A stretch of 17,624 nucleotides of DNA from DASUCS01 sp041166365 (GCA_041166365.1 JBEEFX010000365.1:1-17624), one strand, 5' to 3'. Counted from the first letter of the stretch, positions 7,751-14,616 are shown. Numbers and translations are program-made. Notes: generated by a model not told the origin, from the sequence alone.

Positions 7751-7796
7751 TTTCCCCATCAGGCGTCTACAAATTTGTAGACGCCTGAGTGGGAAA
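7751..7796. repeat. Long palindrome, copy 2 (23-base arms, no loop, two mismatches)
   Basis: Arms 7751-7773 and 7774-7796 are reverse complements except for two adjacent positions near the outer end (CA against AC, in TTTCCCCATC). The core 7760-7787 matches copy 1 at 27 of 28 bases, and the identity extends a further 7 bases on the right (AGTGGGA). It lies between convergent genes (TIGR03086 protein ending at 7737, hypothetical gene ending at 7811), where it could act as a bidirectional terminator. No U-tract follows the stem on either strand. Confidence 0.88.
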
Positions 7797-7810
7797 AAGT
7801 CCGTCGTTCG

Positions 7811-8416
7811 TCAGTCGCTCCACCAGACCAGCGAGTCGCCCGAGCGTTCGAGGGAGAGCCACAACGTCGGCACCCTCGTGGACAGGACGGCCACGACCAC
7901 TCGGCCGTGCACCTCGATCGACGACACGCCGACGAGGTCGGACCACGGCCGCCGCGCCGCATCGCTCGACCCCGTCTCCACCACCGACCGCAGCCGTGCG
8001 GCGTTCTCCCTGGCCGCCGCGGCGGACGGCAGCGCCATCCCGATCACCAGGAACGCAGGCGTCGCGCCGGTCGCCAGCGCTGAGTACCGCAACAGCTGAC
8101 CGCCGTCGTGCGCGAACCGGAAAACGTCCGTGGTGAACGCGGCCGACTGCACGGACAGCGCGTCGAATGCATCCGCCAGCAGGCCCAGGTCGTCGACCGC
8201 GGCCAGCGACCCGGCCTCGTCCGGCGGCCCGGCCTCGTCCTGGGGCCGCTGGGGCAGTTGACGATCACCGATCCGCAGGCCCACCTCGACGATCGTCTCC
8301 ACCCGCGCCTCGGCCGAAGCCGGCACCAACGTCAGCAGCGACGCCAGCCGCCCCCGCCCCGCCAGAGAGTCGCCGCGATCGGCTGGTACGACCGCCAGCA
8401 GCAGCAGCCCGAGCAC
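7811..8416 (-). CDS. Hypothetical protein, probably exported or membrane-anchored, 201 aa
   Basis: I do not recognise a family. The protein opens with a hydrophobic stretch (LGLLLLAVVPA, 2-12) with no positively charged start. A low-complexity Gln/Pro/Glu stretch follows at 53-70, then a plausible folded domain (about 72-201) ending SIEVHGRVVVAVLST and LWLSLERSGDSLVWW, which suggests beta strands in an extracytoplasmic domain. GTG at 8416 is the first ordinary start in the frame. The open frame extends upstream and would add SQVRLSAA-type residues that make a better signal peptide, but only a CTG (8443) could start it. It is divergent from the MFS gene with 44 bases between starts, and converges on the TIGR03086 protein across palindrome copy 2. 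Codon use is consistent with a real gene and opposes the plus-strand frame here, which translates as Pro/Arg-rich noise. Confidence 0.68.
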   Translation of the reverse strand: MLGLLLLAVVPADRGDSLAGRGRLASLLTLVPASAEARVETIVEVGLRIGDRQLPQRPQDEAGPPDEAGSLAAVDDLGLLADAFDALSVQSAAFTTDVFRFAHDGGQLLRYSALATGATPAFLVIGMALPSAAAARENAARLRSVVETGSSDAARRPWSDLVGVSSIEVHGRVVVAVLSTRVPTLWLSLERSGDSLVWWSD

Positions 8417-8433
8417 TGCGGCGGACAGACGTA

Positions 8434-8444
8434 CCTGACTCAGG
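8434..8444. promoter_or_regulatory. Small palindrome in the 44-base divergent promoter region
   Basis: CCTGA-C-TCAGG is a perfect 11-base palindrome between the divergent hypothetical gene and the MFS gene. It could be an operator serving both, or chance. The plus strand also has AAGAAT (8449-8454) 6 bases before the MFS GTG, a weak -10 candidate for a leaderless transcript. No good Shine-Dalgarno sequence precedes either start. Confidence 0.25.
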
Positions 8445-8460
8445 CAACAAGAATGCAGCA

Positions 8461-9720
8461 GTGACCGACGTGAGGCTCGTGTTTGGCGCGCAGGCGGCGC
8501 GTGCCTATGCCTACGGCCTCGGCGCCGTGCTCCTCGGATCGACGCTCGACCGTCACGGCTTCAGCAGCACCGAGGTCGGGGTCGTGCTCGCCGCGGTCCT
8601 CACCGGCACGGTCATCGCTTCCGTCGTACTGGCGAGATACGGCGAGCGGATCGGACGCCGTCGCGCCTACATCATCCTCTACGCCGCGCTCGCTCTCACC
8701 GGCGTCGTCTTCGCGTTCTCGAACTCACTGCTCGGGCTCGTTGCCGTCGCCCTCACCGGCGCGCTCTCCACCGAGGTCGTCGAGTCCGGACCGTTCACCA
8801 GCCTCGAGCAGGCGATGATCGCCGGTGAGCTCGAGCATCGCCGCCTCGCCCGCGGGTTCGGTGTCTACAACGCGGTGGCCACCGGCGCCGGCAGCCTCGG
8901 TGCGCTCAGCGCGGCGGTCATTGGCGACGCCGACCCCCAGCGCTGGTTCCTGATCTTGGTGCCGGCCGCGCTGCTCGGCATCGCGTTCGCGTCGCGCCTG
9001 AGTCCGTCGGTCGAGGCGAGAGAGCATGTGGACGTCCCCGGCGTCGTGGTCGAAGAGCCGCGCACCGGTCTCATCTGGAAGCTGTCCGGTCTCTTCGCCA
9101 TCGACTCCTTCGCTGGCGGGTTCACCGTGCAGTCGTTCATCGCGTACTACCTCACGACGCGCTTCGGTGCGAGCCTCAGCACCGTCGGCGTCGTCTTCTT
9201 CGTCGTCGGCATCCTCCAGACGGCGAGCTTCCTCGCCGCAGGTCGGCTCGGTGATCGCTTCGGACTGCTGAACACGATGTTCTTCAGCCACCTGCCGTCG
9301 AACCTGTTCCTCATCGCCATCGCGTTCGCGCCGAACCTGAACGCGGCCATCGTGCTGTACCTCCTCCGCACGGTGCTCAGCCAGATGGACGTCCCCACGC
9401 GTCAGGCCTACGTGATGGCGATGGTGCCGGCCCGACAGCGCGTGACCGCGGCCGCCACGACCAACACCGCCCGCTACCTCGTGCGCCCCGTCGGCCCGTT
9501 GCTCGCCGGCGCCAGCCAGAACGTCGCCCTCGGGCTGCCCTTCTTCATCGCCGGATCGCTCAAGGTCGTGTACGACCTCATGATCTACGGCTGGTTCCGG
9601 AAGGTCCCGCTCGCCGCCAGCGAATCGCGCGACACCGCGCTCTCGTCAGCGGAGTTCGAAGCCGACGCCGCCGAATCGGCGTCCGGCGTCTCCGTAAAGG
9701 ACTCCCACAGGTCGGAGTAG
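8461..9720 (+). CDS. MFS transporter, 419 aa
   Basis: Secondary transporter of the major facilitator superfamily, probably a proton-coupled exporter, in the cytoplasmic membrane. About 12 hydrophobic segments run from residue 14 to about 378. The superfamily motif between TM2 and TM3 is GERIGRRRAY (61-70), and its counterpart in the second half is GRLGDRFGLL (261-270). A central hydrophilic loop lies about 181-205. The acidic Ser/Ala-rich tail after TM12 (386-419) is unusual in composition and is the part overlapping the ABC gene antisense. GTG at 8461 is chosen because upstream in-frame sequence is Pro/Arg-rich noise antisense to the neighbouring gene; GTG at 8470 is a close alternative. The substrate is unknown; a drug or metabolite exporter is the general expectation. 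Confidence 0.9.
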   Translation: MTDVRLVFGAQAARAYAYGLGAVLLGSTLDRHGFSSTEVGVVLAAVLTGTVIASVVLARYGERIGRRRAYIILYAALALTGVVFAFSNSLLGLVAVALTGALSTEVVESGPFTSLEQAMIAGELEHRRLARGFGVYNAVATGAGSLGALSAAVIGDADPQRWFLILVPAALLGIAFASRLSPSVEAREHVDVPGVVVEEPRTGLIWKLSGLFAIDSFAGGFTVQSFIAYYLTTRFGASLSTVGVVFFVVGILQTASFLAAGRLGDRFGLLNTMFFSHLPSNLFLIAIAFAPNLNAAIVLYLLRTVLSQMDVPTRQAYVMAMVPARQRVTAAATTNTARYLVRPVGPLLAGASQNVALGLPFFIAGSLKVVYDLMIYGWFRKVPLAASESRDTALSSAEFEADAAESASGVSVKDSHRSE

Positions 9721-12700
9721 CGCCCGCCCAACGCGAGGAGTGCGTCATGCGTGCCGACCTCGACGATGCGCCCGCCGTCGACGACCATGATGCGGTCGGC
9801 GGTACGGGCCGTCGGCAACCGGTGGGCGACGAGGATCGTCGTTCGGCCCGCGGCGACGATGCCCATCGCCCGCTGCACGCGCGCTTCGGTGCCGAGGTCG
9901 AGGTTCGACGTGGCCTCGTCGAGCAGCAGCACCGCTGGGTCGACCAGCCGCGCGCGCGCCAGCGCGATGAGCTGCCGTTGTCCCGCGGAGAGCGAACGCC
10001 CCCGTTCCGACACCGCGGCGAGGTACCCGCCGGGCAACGCCGCGATGAAGTCGTGCGCGCCGACCGCCCGCGCCGCCGCTTCGACTTCGGCGTCCGACGC
10101 GAGCGGACGGCCGTACGCGATGTTGTCGCGGATCGTGCCTGTGAACAGGAAGGCTTCCTGCGGCACGACACCGAGCTGGCGCCGGAAGGCGCCGAGATCG
10201 AGCGACCGAACGTCGACGCCGTCGATCAGCACCCGGCCGGACGTGACGTCGTAGAACCGCGCGACGAGCTTCACGATCGTCGACTTACCCGCCCCTGTCT
10301 CACCGACCAGTGCGACCGTCTCACCGGGGACGATGGAGAACGACACGCCCGCGAGCGCTTCGGCGGACGCGGCCCCGCCCGGATAGGCGAAGTGCACGTC
10401 CTCGAACTCCAGACGACCTTCCAACCGGCCCGGCACCACCGGCGCCGCCGCCGCCGGCGTGCCCGACGGCGTGGCCATCAACCCGTTGATCATGTGCATC
10501 GACGCTCCGGCCTGCTGCCATGTGTCGAACACCTGCGACAACTGCTGGATCGGCGAGAAGAACTGATCCAGGTACAGCACGAACGCGATCACCACGCCGG
10601 CCGTCACGGTCCCGGACGACACCATCGCCGAACCGGCGCCCAACACGACGGCGGCCGCGATGTCGGCCAGCAACAACACAAAGGGGAAGTACACGGCGAT
10701 CAGTCGCTGCGCTTCGAGCCGGGCGGACAGGTACTCGCTGTTCACGTCGCGGAAGCCGCTGATGTTGCGGTCCTCGCGTACATAGGCCTGCGCCACGCGC
10801 ACGCCCGACAGGCTTTCCTGCAGGTTGGCGTTCACCGTTGCGATCGACTCACGAGCCCGGGCGTACGCGCGCGCCGACCGCCGCTTGTACCAGAGCGTCG
10901 CCAACAGCAGCGGAGGCAGCACCGATGCCGACACGAGCGCCAGGGGTGGTGACAGCAGCACGAGGAAGACGCACACGCCCACACACGTGAACAACGACAC
11001 GACCGCGCTGATGAGCCCCGTCTGCAAGAGCTGCGACAGCGACTCGACGTCGGTGGTCATGCGCGTCATGATCCGGCCGCCGAGCTCCCGGTCGTAGAAG
11101 TCCAGCGACAGCCGTTGCAGGTGAGCGAAGATGCGAATGCGCAGCGCGTAGAGCAGTCGCTCGGCGGTTCGCCCGGTGACGAGCGTGTAGGTCCATGTCA
11201 CCAGCCAGTCCGACAGCGCGACGACGAGGAAGAAGGCGGCCGCGATCCACAACGCGCGCTCGTTGCCGTGGGCGACGCCGTGGTCGATCCCACGGCGCAC
11301 GAGGAATGGTCCCGTCAGCGTCAGCAGCGTGTCGACGACGACCAGGCCGAGTCCGACGGCGAGCACGGCGCGATACGGGCGGATGAACCGCCGCAGCGAG
11401 AACTGGCCGGCGTCGGCCGACGATTCGAAGGCCACGTCGACCGACGGGACGGCGTCGGCCGGCGGCAACTTGTCGAGCGCCGCGAGCAGCTCCGGCGTCG
11501 GTGCGAAGTTCCAGTTCCCGCCGCCCGCGCCTCCGCCGCCCGGGCCGAAGCGCGCCGGCGCGGCGACGGTTGCCTTCGCCACCGGCACATCGTCCACGAC
11601 CGCGGTCCACGCGGCGACGGTGATCTCCGGCGAGCTCGGGGTCGTCACGCCGGCCCCGGCATCGGTACTGACGCCGGGCTCGGGAAGGGCGTCGACGCCC
11701 TCGGCATCATCGCCCGGCCCTGCCAGCAGCGTCCGGTACAACGCCGATCGCGCCAGCAGCTCGTCATGCGTCCCCGAGTCGGCGACGCGACCGTGATCCA
11801 CGACCACGATGCGATCCGCCAGTCGCAGCGTCGAGCGACGATGGGCGACGAGCAACGTCGTGCGCCCGGCCATCAGCGAACGCAGCGTCGCGTGGATCTC
11901 CTCCTCGGTCTGCGAGTCGATCGACGACGTTGCGTCGTCGAGGATCAGGACGCGCGGATCGGTGATGATCGCCCGGGCCAGCGCCACTCGTTGCCGCTGC
12001 CCTCCGGACAACGTCAGCCCTCGCTCGCCCACCACGGTGTCGTAGCCCTCAGGCAGCTCCATGATGAACTCGTGCGCCTCGGCCGCACGCGCCGCGGCGA
12101 TCACCTCCGCGTCGGACACGTCAGGGCGGCCGTAGGCGATGTTCGAGCGAACGGTGTCGGAGAACAAGAAGCTCTCCTCGAACACCACACCCACCTGCCG
12201 TCGCAACGACTCGAACGTCACGTCGCGGACGTCGATCCCGTCGATCGTCACCGCGCCGGACGCGACGTCGTAGAACCGCGGCAGCAGCAGCGACACCGTG
12301 GACTTGCCGGAGCCGCTGGCGCCCACCAGCGCGACGGTCGAACCGGCTGGCACCATCAACGAGAACCCGTCGAGCACCGGTTCGCTCTTCGTGTAGCCGA
12401 AGCGCACGTCATCGAAGCGCACCTCGCCGACGACGGCCGGCATGGCGATGGCGTCGTCGCGCTCGACGATGCGCGGGTTGGCGTCGAGCAGGTCGAGGAT
12501 GCGCTCTGCGCCGGCGCGCGCCTGCTGCCCGACGGCGACGAGCACCGCGAACATGCGCACCGGCGCCACCATCTGCACCATGTAGGACGAGAACGCGAGG
12601 AACGTGCCGAGCGTGACGCTGCCGTTGATGGCCAACCAGCCACCGAATGCGAGCACCCCGACCTGCCCGAGGACCGGGATGACTTGCAGCATCGGTGTGT

Positions 12701-13487
12701 AGCGCGCTTGGAGCTTGACGAGCCGCATCCGCGACGAGAACAGGTCGCCGCCCACCGCGGCGAGGTGCTCGAGCTCGCGGTCCTCTTGCCCGAAGCCCTT
12801 CACCACCCGCACCCCGGTGACGGCTTCGTCGACCACCCCCGCGACTTCTCCCGCGCGCTGCTGCGCGTCCCAACTCGCCGGGAAGATCGTCGTCCGTAGC
12901 CGCATCGTCACCAGGAGCAGCGCCGGCAGCATCAGCAATGCGACGAGCGTGAGCGGAGGCGACAGGATCACCATCACCACCATGGCGATCACCAACAGGA
13001 TGAGGTTGCCGAGCATGATCGGCAGGAACATCAGGAGCCCTTGCAGCAGCCCGACGTCGCTGTTGGCGCGCGACACGAGTTGACCGGTCTGCATCTGGTC
13101 GTGCGACGCGAAGTCCAGCCGTTGCAGTCGCTCGTACACCGCGTTGCGCAGGTCGTATTGGACATCGAGGCTCACGCGGCCGCCGACGTAGCGACGCACG
13201 AACGCGGCGACGAACCCGAACACGCCCGCGGCGATCAGCAGCGCGAGCCATGGCGCCAGCGGCCGGCGGTGGTTGACGATGACGTCGTCGACGATGATCT
13301 TCTCCGCCACCGGCGTGAGCGCGGCCACCGCCTGCCCGAGGATCGACACGCCGAACGCGATGAACACGTTGCGCTTGTGCGCCATGAGGAACGGAAACAG
13401 TCGCCGCAGCCATCCGCCTGCTTCCGGCGGCGCCGGCTCGGGCGTCGGTCGATCAACGGCCCGCGGTCGCGCGTCAGCTCCGAGCAA
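9585..13487 (-). CDS. Fused two-half ABC exporter (TMD-NBD-TMD-NBD), 1300 aa
   Basis: ATP-driven exporter with both half-transporters in one chain, like mycobacterial Rv0194. TMD1 spans about 25-335 and NBD1 about 354-590; a Gly-rich linker (GPGGGGAGGGNWNF, 648-661) is followed by TMD2 about 698-1005 and NBD2 about 1024-1263. NBD1 has Walker A GASGSGKST (389-397), signature LSGGQ (493-497) and H549. Its Walker B ends D517-D518, Asp replacing the catalytic Glu, and its Q-loop Gln is E437. NBD2 has Walker A GETGAGKST (1062-1070), Q1110, Walker B D1190-E1191 and H1222, but signature LSAGQ (1166-1170). Together this predicts one degenerate and one hydrolytic site, as in heterodimeric exporters such as TM287/288. 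TTG at 13487 is the first start after an in-frame stop; M35 (13385) is an alternative. The last 36 residues are a low-complexity tail. Confidence 0.95.
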   Translation of the reverse strand: MLGADARPRAVDRPTPEPAPPEAGGWLRRLFPFLMAHKRNVFIAFGVSILGQAVAALTPVAEKIIVDDVIVNHRRPLAPWLALLIAAGVFGFVAAFVRRYVGGRVSLDVQYDLRNAVYERLQRLDFASHDQMQTGQLVSRANSDVGLLQGLLMFLPIMLGNLILLVIAMVVMVILSPPLTLVALLMLPALLLVTMRLRTTIFPASWDAQQRAGEVAGVVDEAVTGVRVVKGFGQEDRELEHLAAVGGDLFSSRMRLVKLQARYTPMLQVIPVLGQVGVLAFGGWLAINGSVTLGTFLAFSSYMVQMVAPVRMFAVLVAVGQQARAGAERILDLLDANPRIVERDDAIAMPAVVGEVRFDDVRFGYTKSEPVLDGFSLMVPAGSTVALVGASGSGKSTVSLLLPRFYDVASGAVTIDGIDVRDVTFESLRRQVGVVFEESFLFSDTVRSNIAYGRPDVSDAEVIAAARAAEAHEFIMELPEGYDTVVGERGLTLSGGQRQRVALARAIITDPRVLILDDATSSIDSQTEEEIHATLRSLMAGRTTLLVAHRRSTLRLADRIVVVDHGRVADSGTHDELLARSALYRTLLAGPGDDAEGVDALPEPGVSTDAGAGVTTPSSPEITVAAWTAVVDDVPVAKATVAAPARFGPGGGGAGGGNWNFAPTPELLAALDKLPPADAVPSVDVAFESSADAGQFSLRRFIRPYRAVLAVGLGLVVVDTLLTLTGPFLVRRGIDHGVAHGNERALWIAAAFFLVVALSDWLVTWTYTLVTGRTAERLLYALRIRIFAHLQRLSLDFYDRELGGRIMTRMTTDVESLSQLLQTGLISAVVSLFTCVGVCVFLVLLSPPLALVSASVLPPLLLATLWYKRRSARAYARARESIATVNANLQESLSGVRVAQAYVREDRNISGFRDVNSEYLSARLEAQRLIAVYFPFVLLLADIAAAVVLGAGSAMVSSGTVTAGVVIAFVLYLDQFFSPIQQLSQVFDTWQQAGASMHMINGLMATPSGTPAAAAPVVPGRLEGRLEFEDVHFAYPGGAASAEALAGVSFSIVPGETVALVGETGAGKSTIVKLVARFYDVTSGRVLIDGVDVRSLDLGAFRRQLGVVPQEAFLFTGTIRDNIAYGRPLASDAEVEAAARAVGAHDFIAALPGGYLAAVSERGRSLSAGQRQLIALARARLVDPAVLLLDEATSNLDLGTEARVQRAMGIVAAGRTTILVAHRLPTARTADRIMVVDGGRIVEVGTHDALLALGGRYSDLWESFTETPDADSAASASNSADESAVSRDSLAASGTFRNQP

Positions 13488-13546
13488 GATGATGCTCTTC
13501 TCTTGCGCGATCCGGCGCGCCGGGGTCGTCGATCACCACCCGCTGC

Positions 13547-13554
13547 ACCGTACC
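13547..13554 (-). promoter_or_regulatory. Candidate promoter of the ABC exporter (GGTACGGT)
   Basis: On the minus strand GGTACGGT contains a TANNNT -10 box (TACGGT), about 60 bases upstream of the TTG start. TCGGTACGGTG, 11 bases, recurs upstream of the 76-residue protein, and GGTACGGT recurs before the receiver gene. No clear -35 box is seen. Confidence 0.4.
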
Positions 13555-13629
13555 GAACGATCTGCGTGACGAGGCTCGCCATCCGCCCGATGTGTTCGCT
13601 GGTGTCACCTGATGTGCCTGGCATCGAGA

Positions 13630-13637
13630 GGTACGGT
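13630..13637 (+). promoter_or_regulatory. Candidate promoter of the receiver gene (GGTACGGT), near-leaderless
   Basis: TACGGT at 13632-13637 lies 9 bases before the ATG at 13647, so transcription would start at or within a few bases of the start codon. GAGAGG at 13626-13631 is too far upstream (15 bases) to be a normal ribosome binding site. This favours a leaderless or very short leader transcript. Confidence 0.42.
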
Positions 13638-13646
13638 CAGCACGCG

Positions 13647-14090
13647 ATGGCGACCGATGTTCCGCTCCGAGTGGTGTGTGTCGAGGACGACCCCGACATC
13701 GTCGAGCTCCTGCGCATCTCCGTCGAGGGCGAACCGGACTTCGAGCTCGTGGCCAGCACCGGTGAAGCGTCCGCGGTGTTGGAGCTGCTGCGGCGACTCC
13801 ATCCCGATGTCGTGATCATGGACCACCGGCTCGCGGGCGTCCCGCCCCCGGTCACGACGGGCGCGGTGCCTCGCCGCTCGACCGTCCCGACGGGGCTCGA
13901 GCTCGTCGAAGGGGCGCGCGTGGCTCTGCCCGACGCCACGATCGTGATCTTCACGGGGCAGTCGGGGCTGCAACGCGCGGCCCGCAACGTCGGCGCCGAC
14001 GCCTGCATCGAGAAACCGGCCTTGGCCGACGTGTGGCCGACGATCCGTGAGGTCCGCGAGGACCGCGACCACCGCGAGGTCACGGCCTGA
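13647..14090 (+). CDS. Receiver-only response regulator, 147 aa
   Basis: Stand-alone CheY-like receiver domain; receives phosphate from a histidine kinase or phosphotransfer protein and has no output domain. Strand 1 gives VVCVEDDPDIVELL with acidic pocket E13/D14/D15. The phospho-acceptor is D59 in VVIMDHRLAG, the switch Thr is T103 in IFTG, and K123 is in the conserved KP. The beta3-alpha3 loop has an extra stretch of about 15 residues, PPPVTTGAVPRRSTV (66-80), before the usual GLELVEGAR helix. No DNA-binding or enzymatic domain follows; the tail REDRDHREVTA is short and charged. ATG at 13647 is chosen because it starts just before the first receiver strand and follows a -10 box. It diverges from the ABC gene and converges on a small DHp-like protein 60 bases away. 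Confidence 0.9.
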   Translation: MATDVPLRVVCVEDDPDIVELLRISVEGEPDFELVASTGEASAVLELLRRLHPDVVIMDHRLAGVPPPVTTGAVPRRSTVPTGLELVEGARVALPDATIVIFTGQSGLQRAARNVGADACIEKPALADVWPTIREVREDRDHREVTA

Positions 14091-14092
14091 CC

Positions 14093-14115
14093 AGCCGACA
14101 CCCGAATGGGCGGCT
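14093..14115. terminator. Possible hairpin between convergent genes
   Basis: AGCCG (14093-14097) pairs with CGGCT (14111-14115) and CCC (14101-14103) pairs with GGG (14108-14110) around GAAT, leaving a 3-base bulge. It lies just after the receiver stop and in the 60-base gap to the convergent small gene. There is no U-tract, so a terminator role is uncertain. Confidence 0.3.
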
Positions 14116-14150
14116 TGTGCCAAAAGCGCAACGTGTCGTTACGAGAAGTG

Positions 14151-14381
14151 TCAGCTCTCTGACGTGAGCTGCTCAGGCTCGGGCAAGCCCAACGCCAAAT
14201 GGCGCAGCTGCTCCGCTAGGTAATCGAGTCGACGACAGGCCATCATGAGGAGGCTGTCGCGACTCGTGCCTTCGAGCTCGTGGGCCATGACGGTGTCGAT
14301 GGCGCCTTTCACCGCCGCCACGCTCCCGAGCAGGGAGTGGGCGAGCACGGGGTCGAGGTGCTGTTGAAGTTGTTCCGCCAT
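14151..14381 (-). CDS. Small helical protein resembling an isolated histidine-kinase dimerisation (DHp) domain, 76 aa
   Basis: A short all-helical protein predicted to form a two-helix hairpin: helix 1 about 2-36 and helix 2 about 40-64. The first helix contains LAHSLLGSVAAVKGAIDTV (13-31), which reads like the H-box of a HisKA-type domain with H15 as candidate phospho-acceptor. The second helix, SLLMMACRRLDYLAEQLRHLAL, has the Arg/Leu pattern of the second DHp helix. There is no ATPase domain, so it could not phosphorylate itself. ATG at 14381 is preceded by GAGAGAG with 4 bases between, a good ribosome binding site, and by a GGTACGGT box. It converges on the receiver gene. The gene is likely real; the DHp resemblance is by eye and unverified. 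Confidence 0.68.
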   Translation of the reverse strand: MAEQLQQHLDPVLAHSLLGSVAAVKGAIDTVMAHELEGTSRDSLLMMACRRLDYLAEQLRHLALGLPEPEQLTSES

Positions 14382-14406
14382 GTTGCTCTCTCAATTCGGT
14401 GAGCAC

Positions 14407-14414
14407 ACCGTACC
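14407..14414 (-). promoter_or_regulatory. Candidate promoter of the 76-aa protein (GGTACGGT)
   Basis: The minus strand reads GGTACGGT, with TACGGT as -10 box 25 bases before the ATG, leaving a leader of roughly 20 bases that contains the GAGAGAG ribosome binding site. It is the third copy of the motif within 900 bases. Confidence 0.4.
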
Positions 14415-14430
14415 GACGACGTAGTCGTCG
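14414..14430. repeat. Short inverted repeat upstream of the 76-aa gene
   Basis: CGACGAC (14414-14420) and GTCGTCG (14424-14430) are exact reverse complements around GTA. The repeat lies immediately upstream of the candidate -10 box, where an activator or repressor could bind. It could equally be chance in GC-rich DNA. Confidence 0.4.
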
Positions 14431-14580
14431 TACCTGACATGGATCGAGGCACCGTTCTTCGCGGCCCTGTCGGCGGGCGTGCTCGCCGCCCTGGACTCCC
14501 ACGCCGAAACCCGGCGATTGGCGGACGAGCTGCCGCCCGACGTGGCAGGACTTCCTAGGTTCGTAGTGGAAGTAGGATGA
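14425..14580 (+). other. Coding-like open frame, possible tiny ORF or gene remnant
   Basis: The 248-base gap between the 76-residue gene and the repeat protein contains an open plus-strand frame from just after a TAG (14422-14424) to TGA at 14578-14580. It reads like protein (WIEAPFFAALSAGVLAALD, then LADELPPDVAGLPRFVVEVG) with a plausible codon pattern. The only ordinary starts are GTGs, the first at 14479 (33 residues), without a clear ribosome binding site. It may be the C-terminal remnant of a lost gene or a small unannotated protein; I recognise no family. Confidence 0.25.
14573..14578 (+). promoter_or_regulatory. Candidate -10 box for the repeat protein gene
   Basis: TAGGAT fits the TANNNT form and would place the transcript start near 14585, giving a leader of about 45 bases that carries a strong ribosome binding site. 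No convincing -35 element is seen about 17 bases upstream. Confidence 0.3.
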
Positions 14581-14616
14581 AGCAGTAACTAGCGGTCGCT
14601 GCGCGGCGGAGCGGCC

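Noticed and set aside
8167..8460. N-terminal extension of the MFS frame
   Set aside because: Pro/Arg-rich, non-membrane sequence antisense to the hypothetical gene; the transporter proper begins at 8461.
11115..12899. 594-codon plus-strand frame opposite the ABC exporter
   Set aside because: Arg/His/Gln-rich shadow; the opposite strand encodes complete TMD-NBD domains.
13041..13646. Upstream extension of the receiver frame
   Set aside because: It runs antisense through the ABC gene with no domain; the receiver's first strand begins just after ATG 13647.
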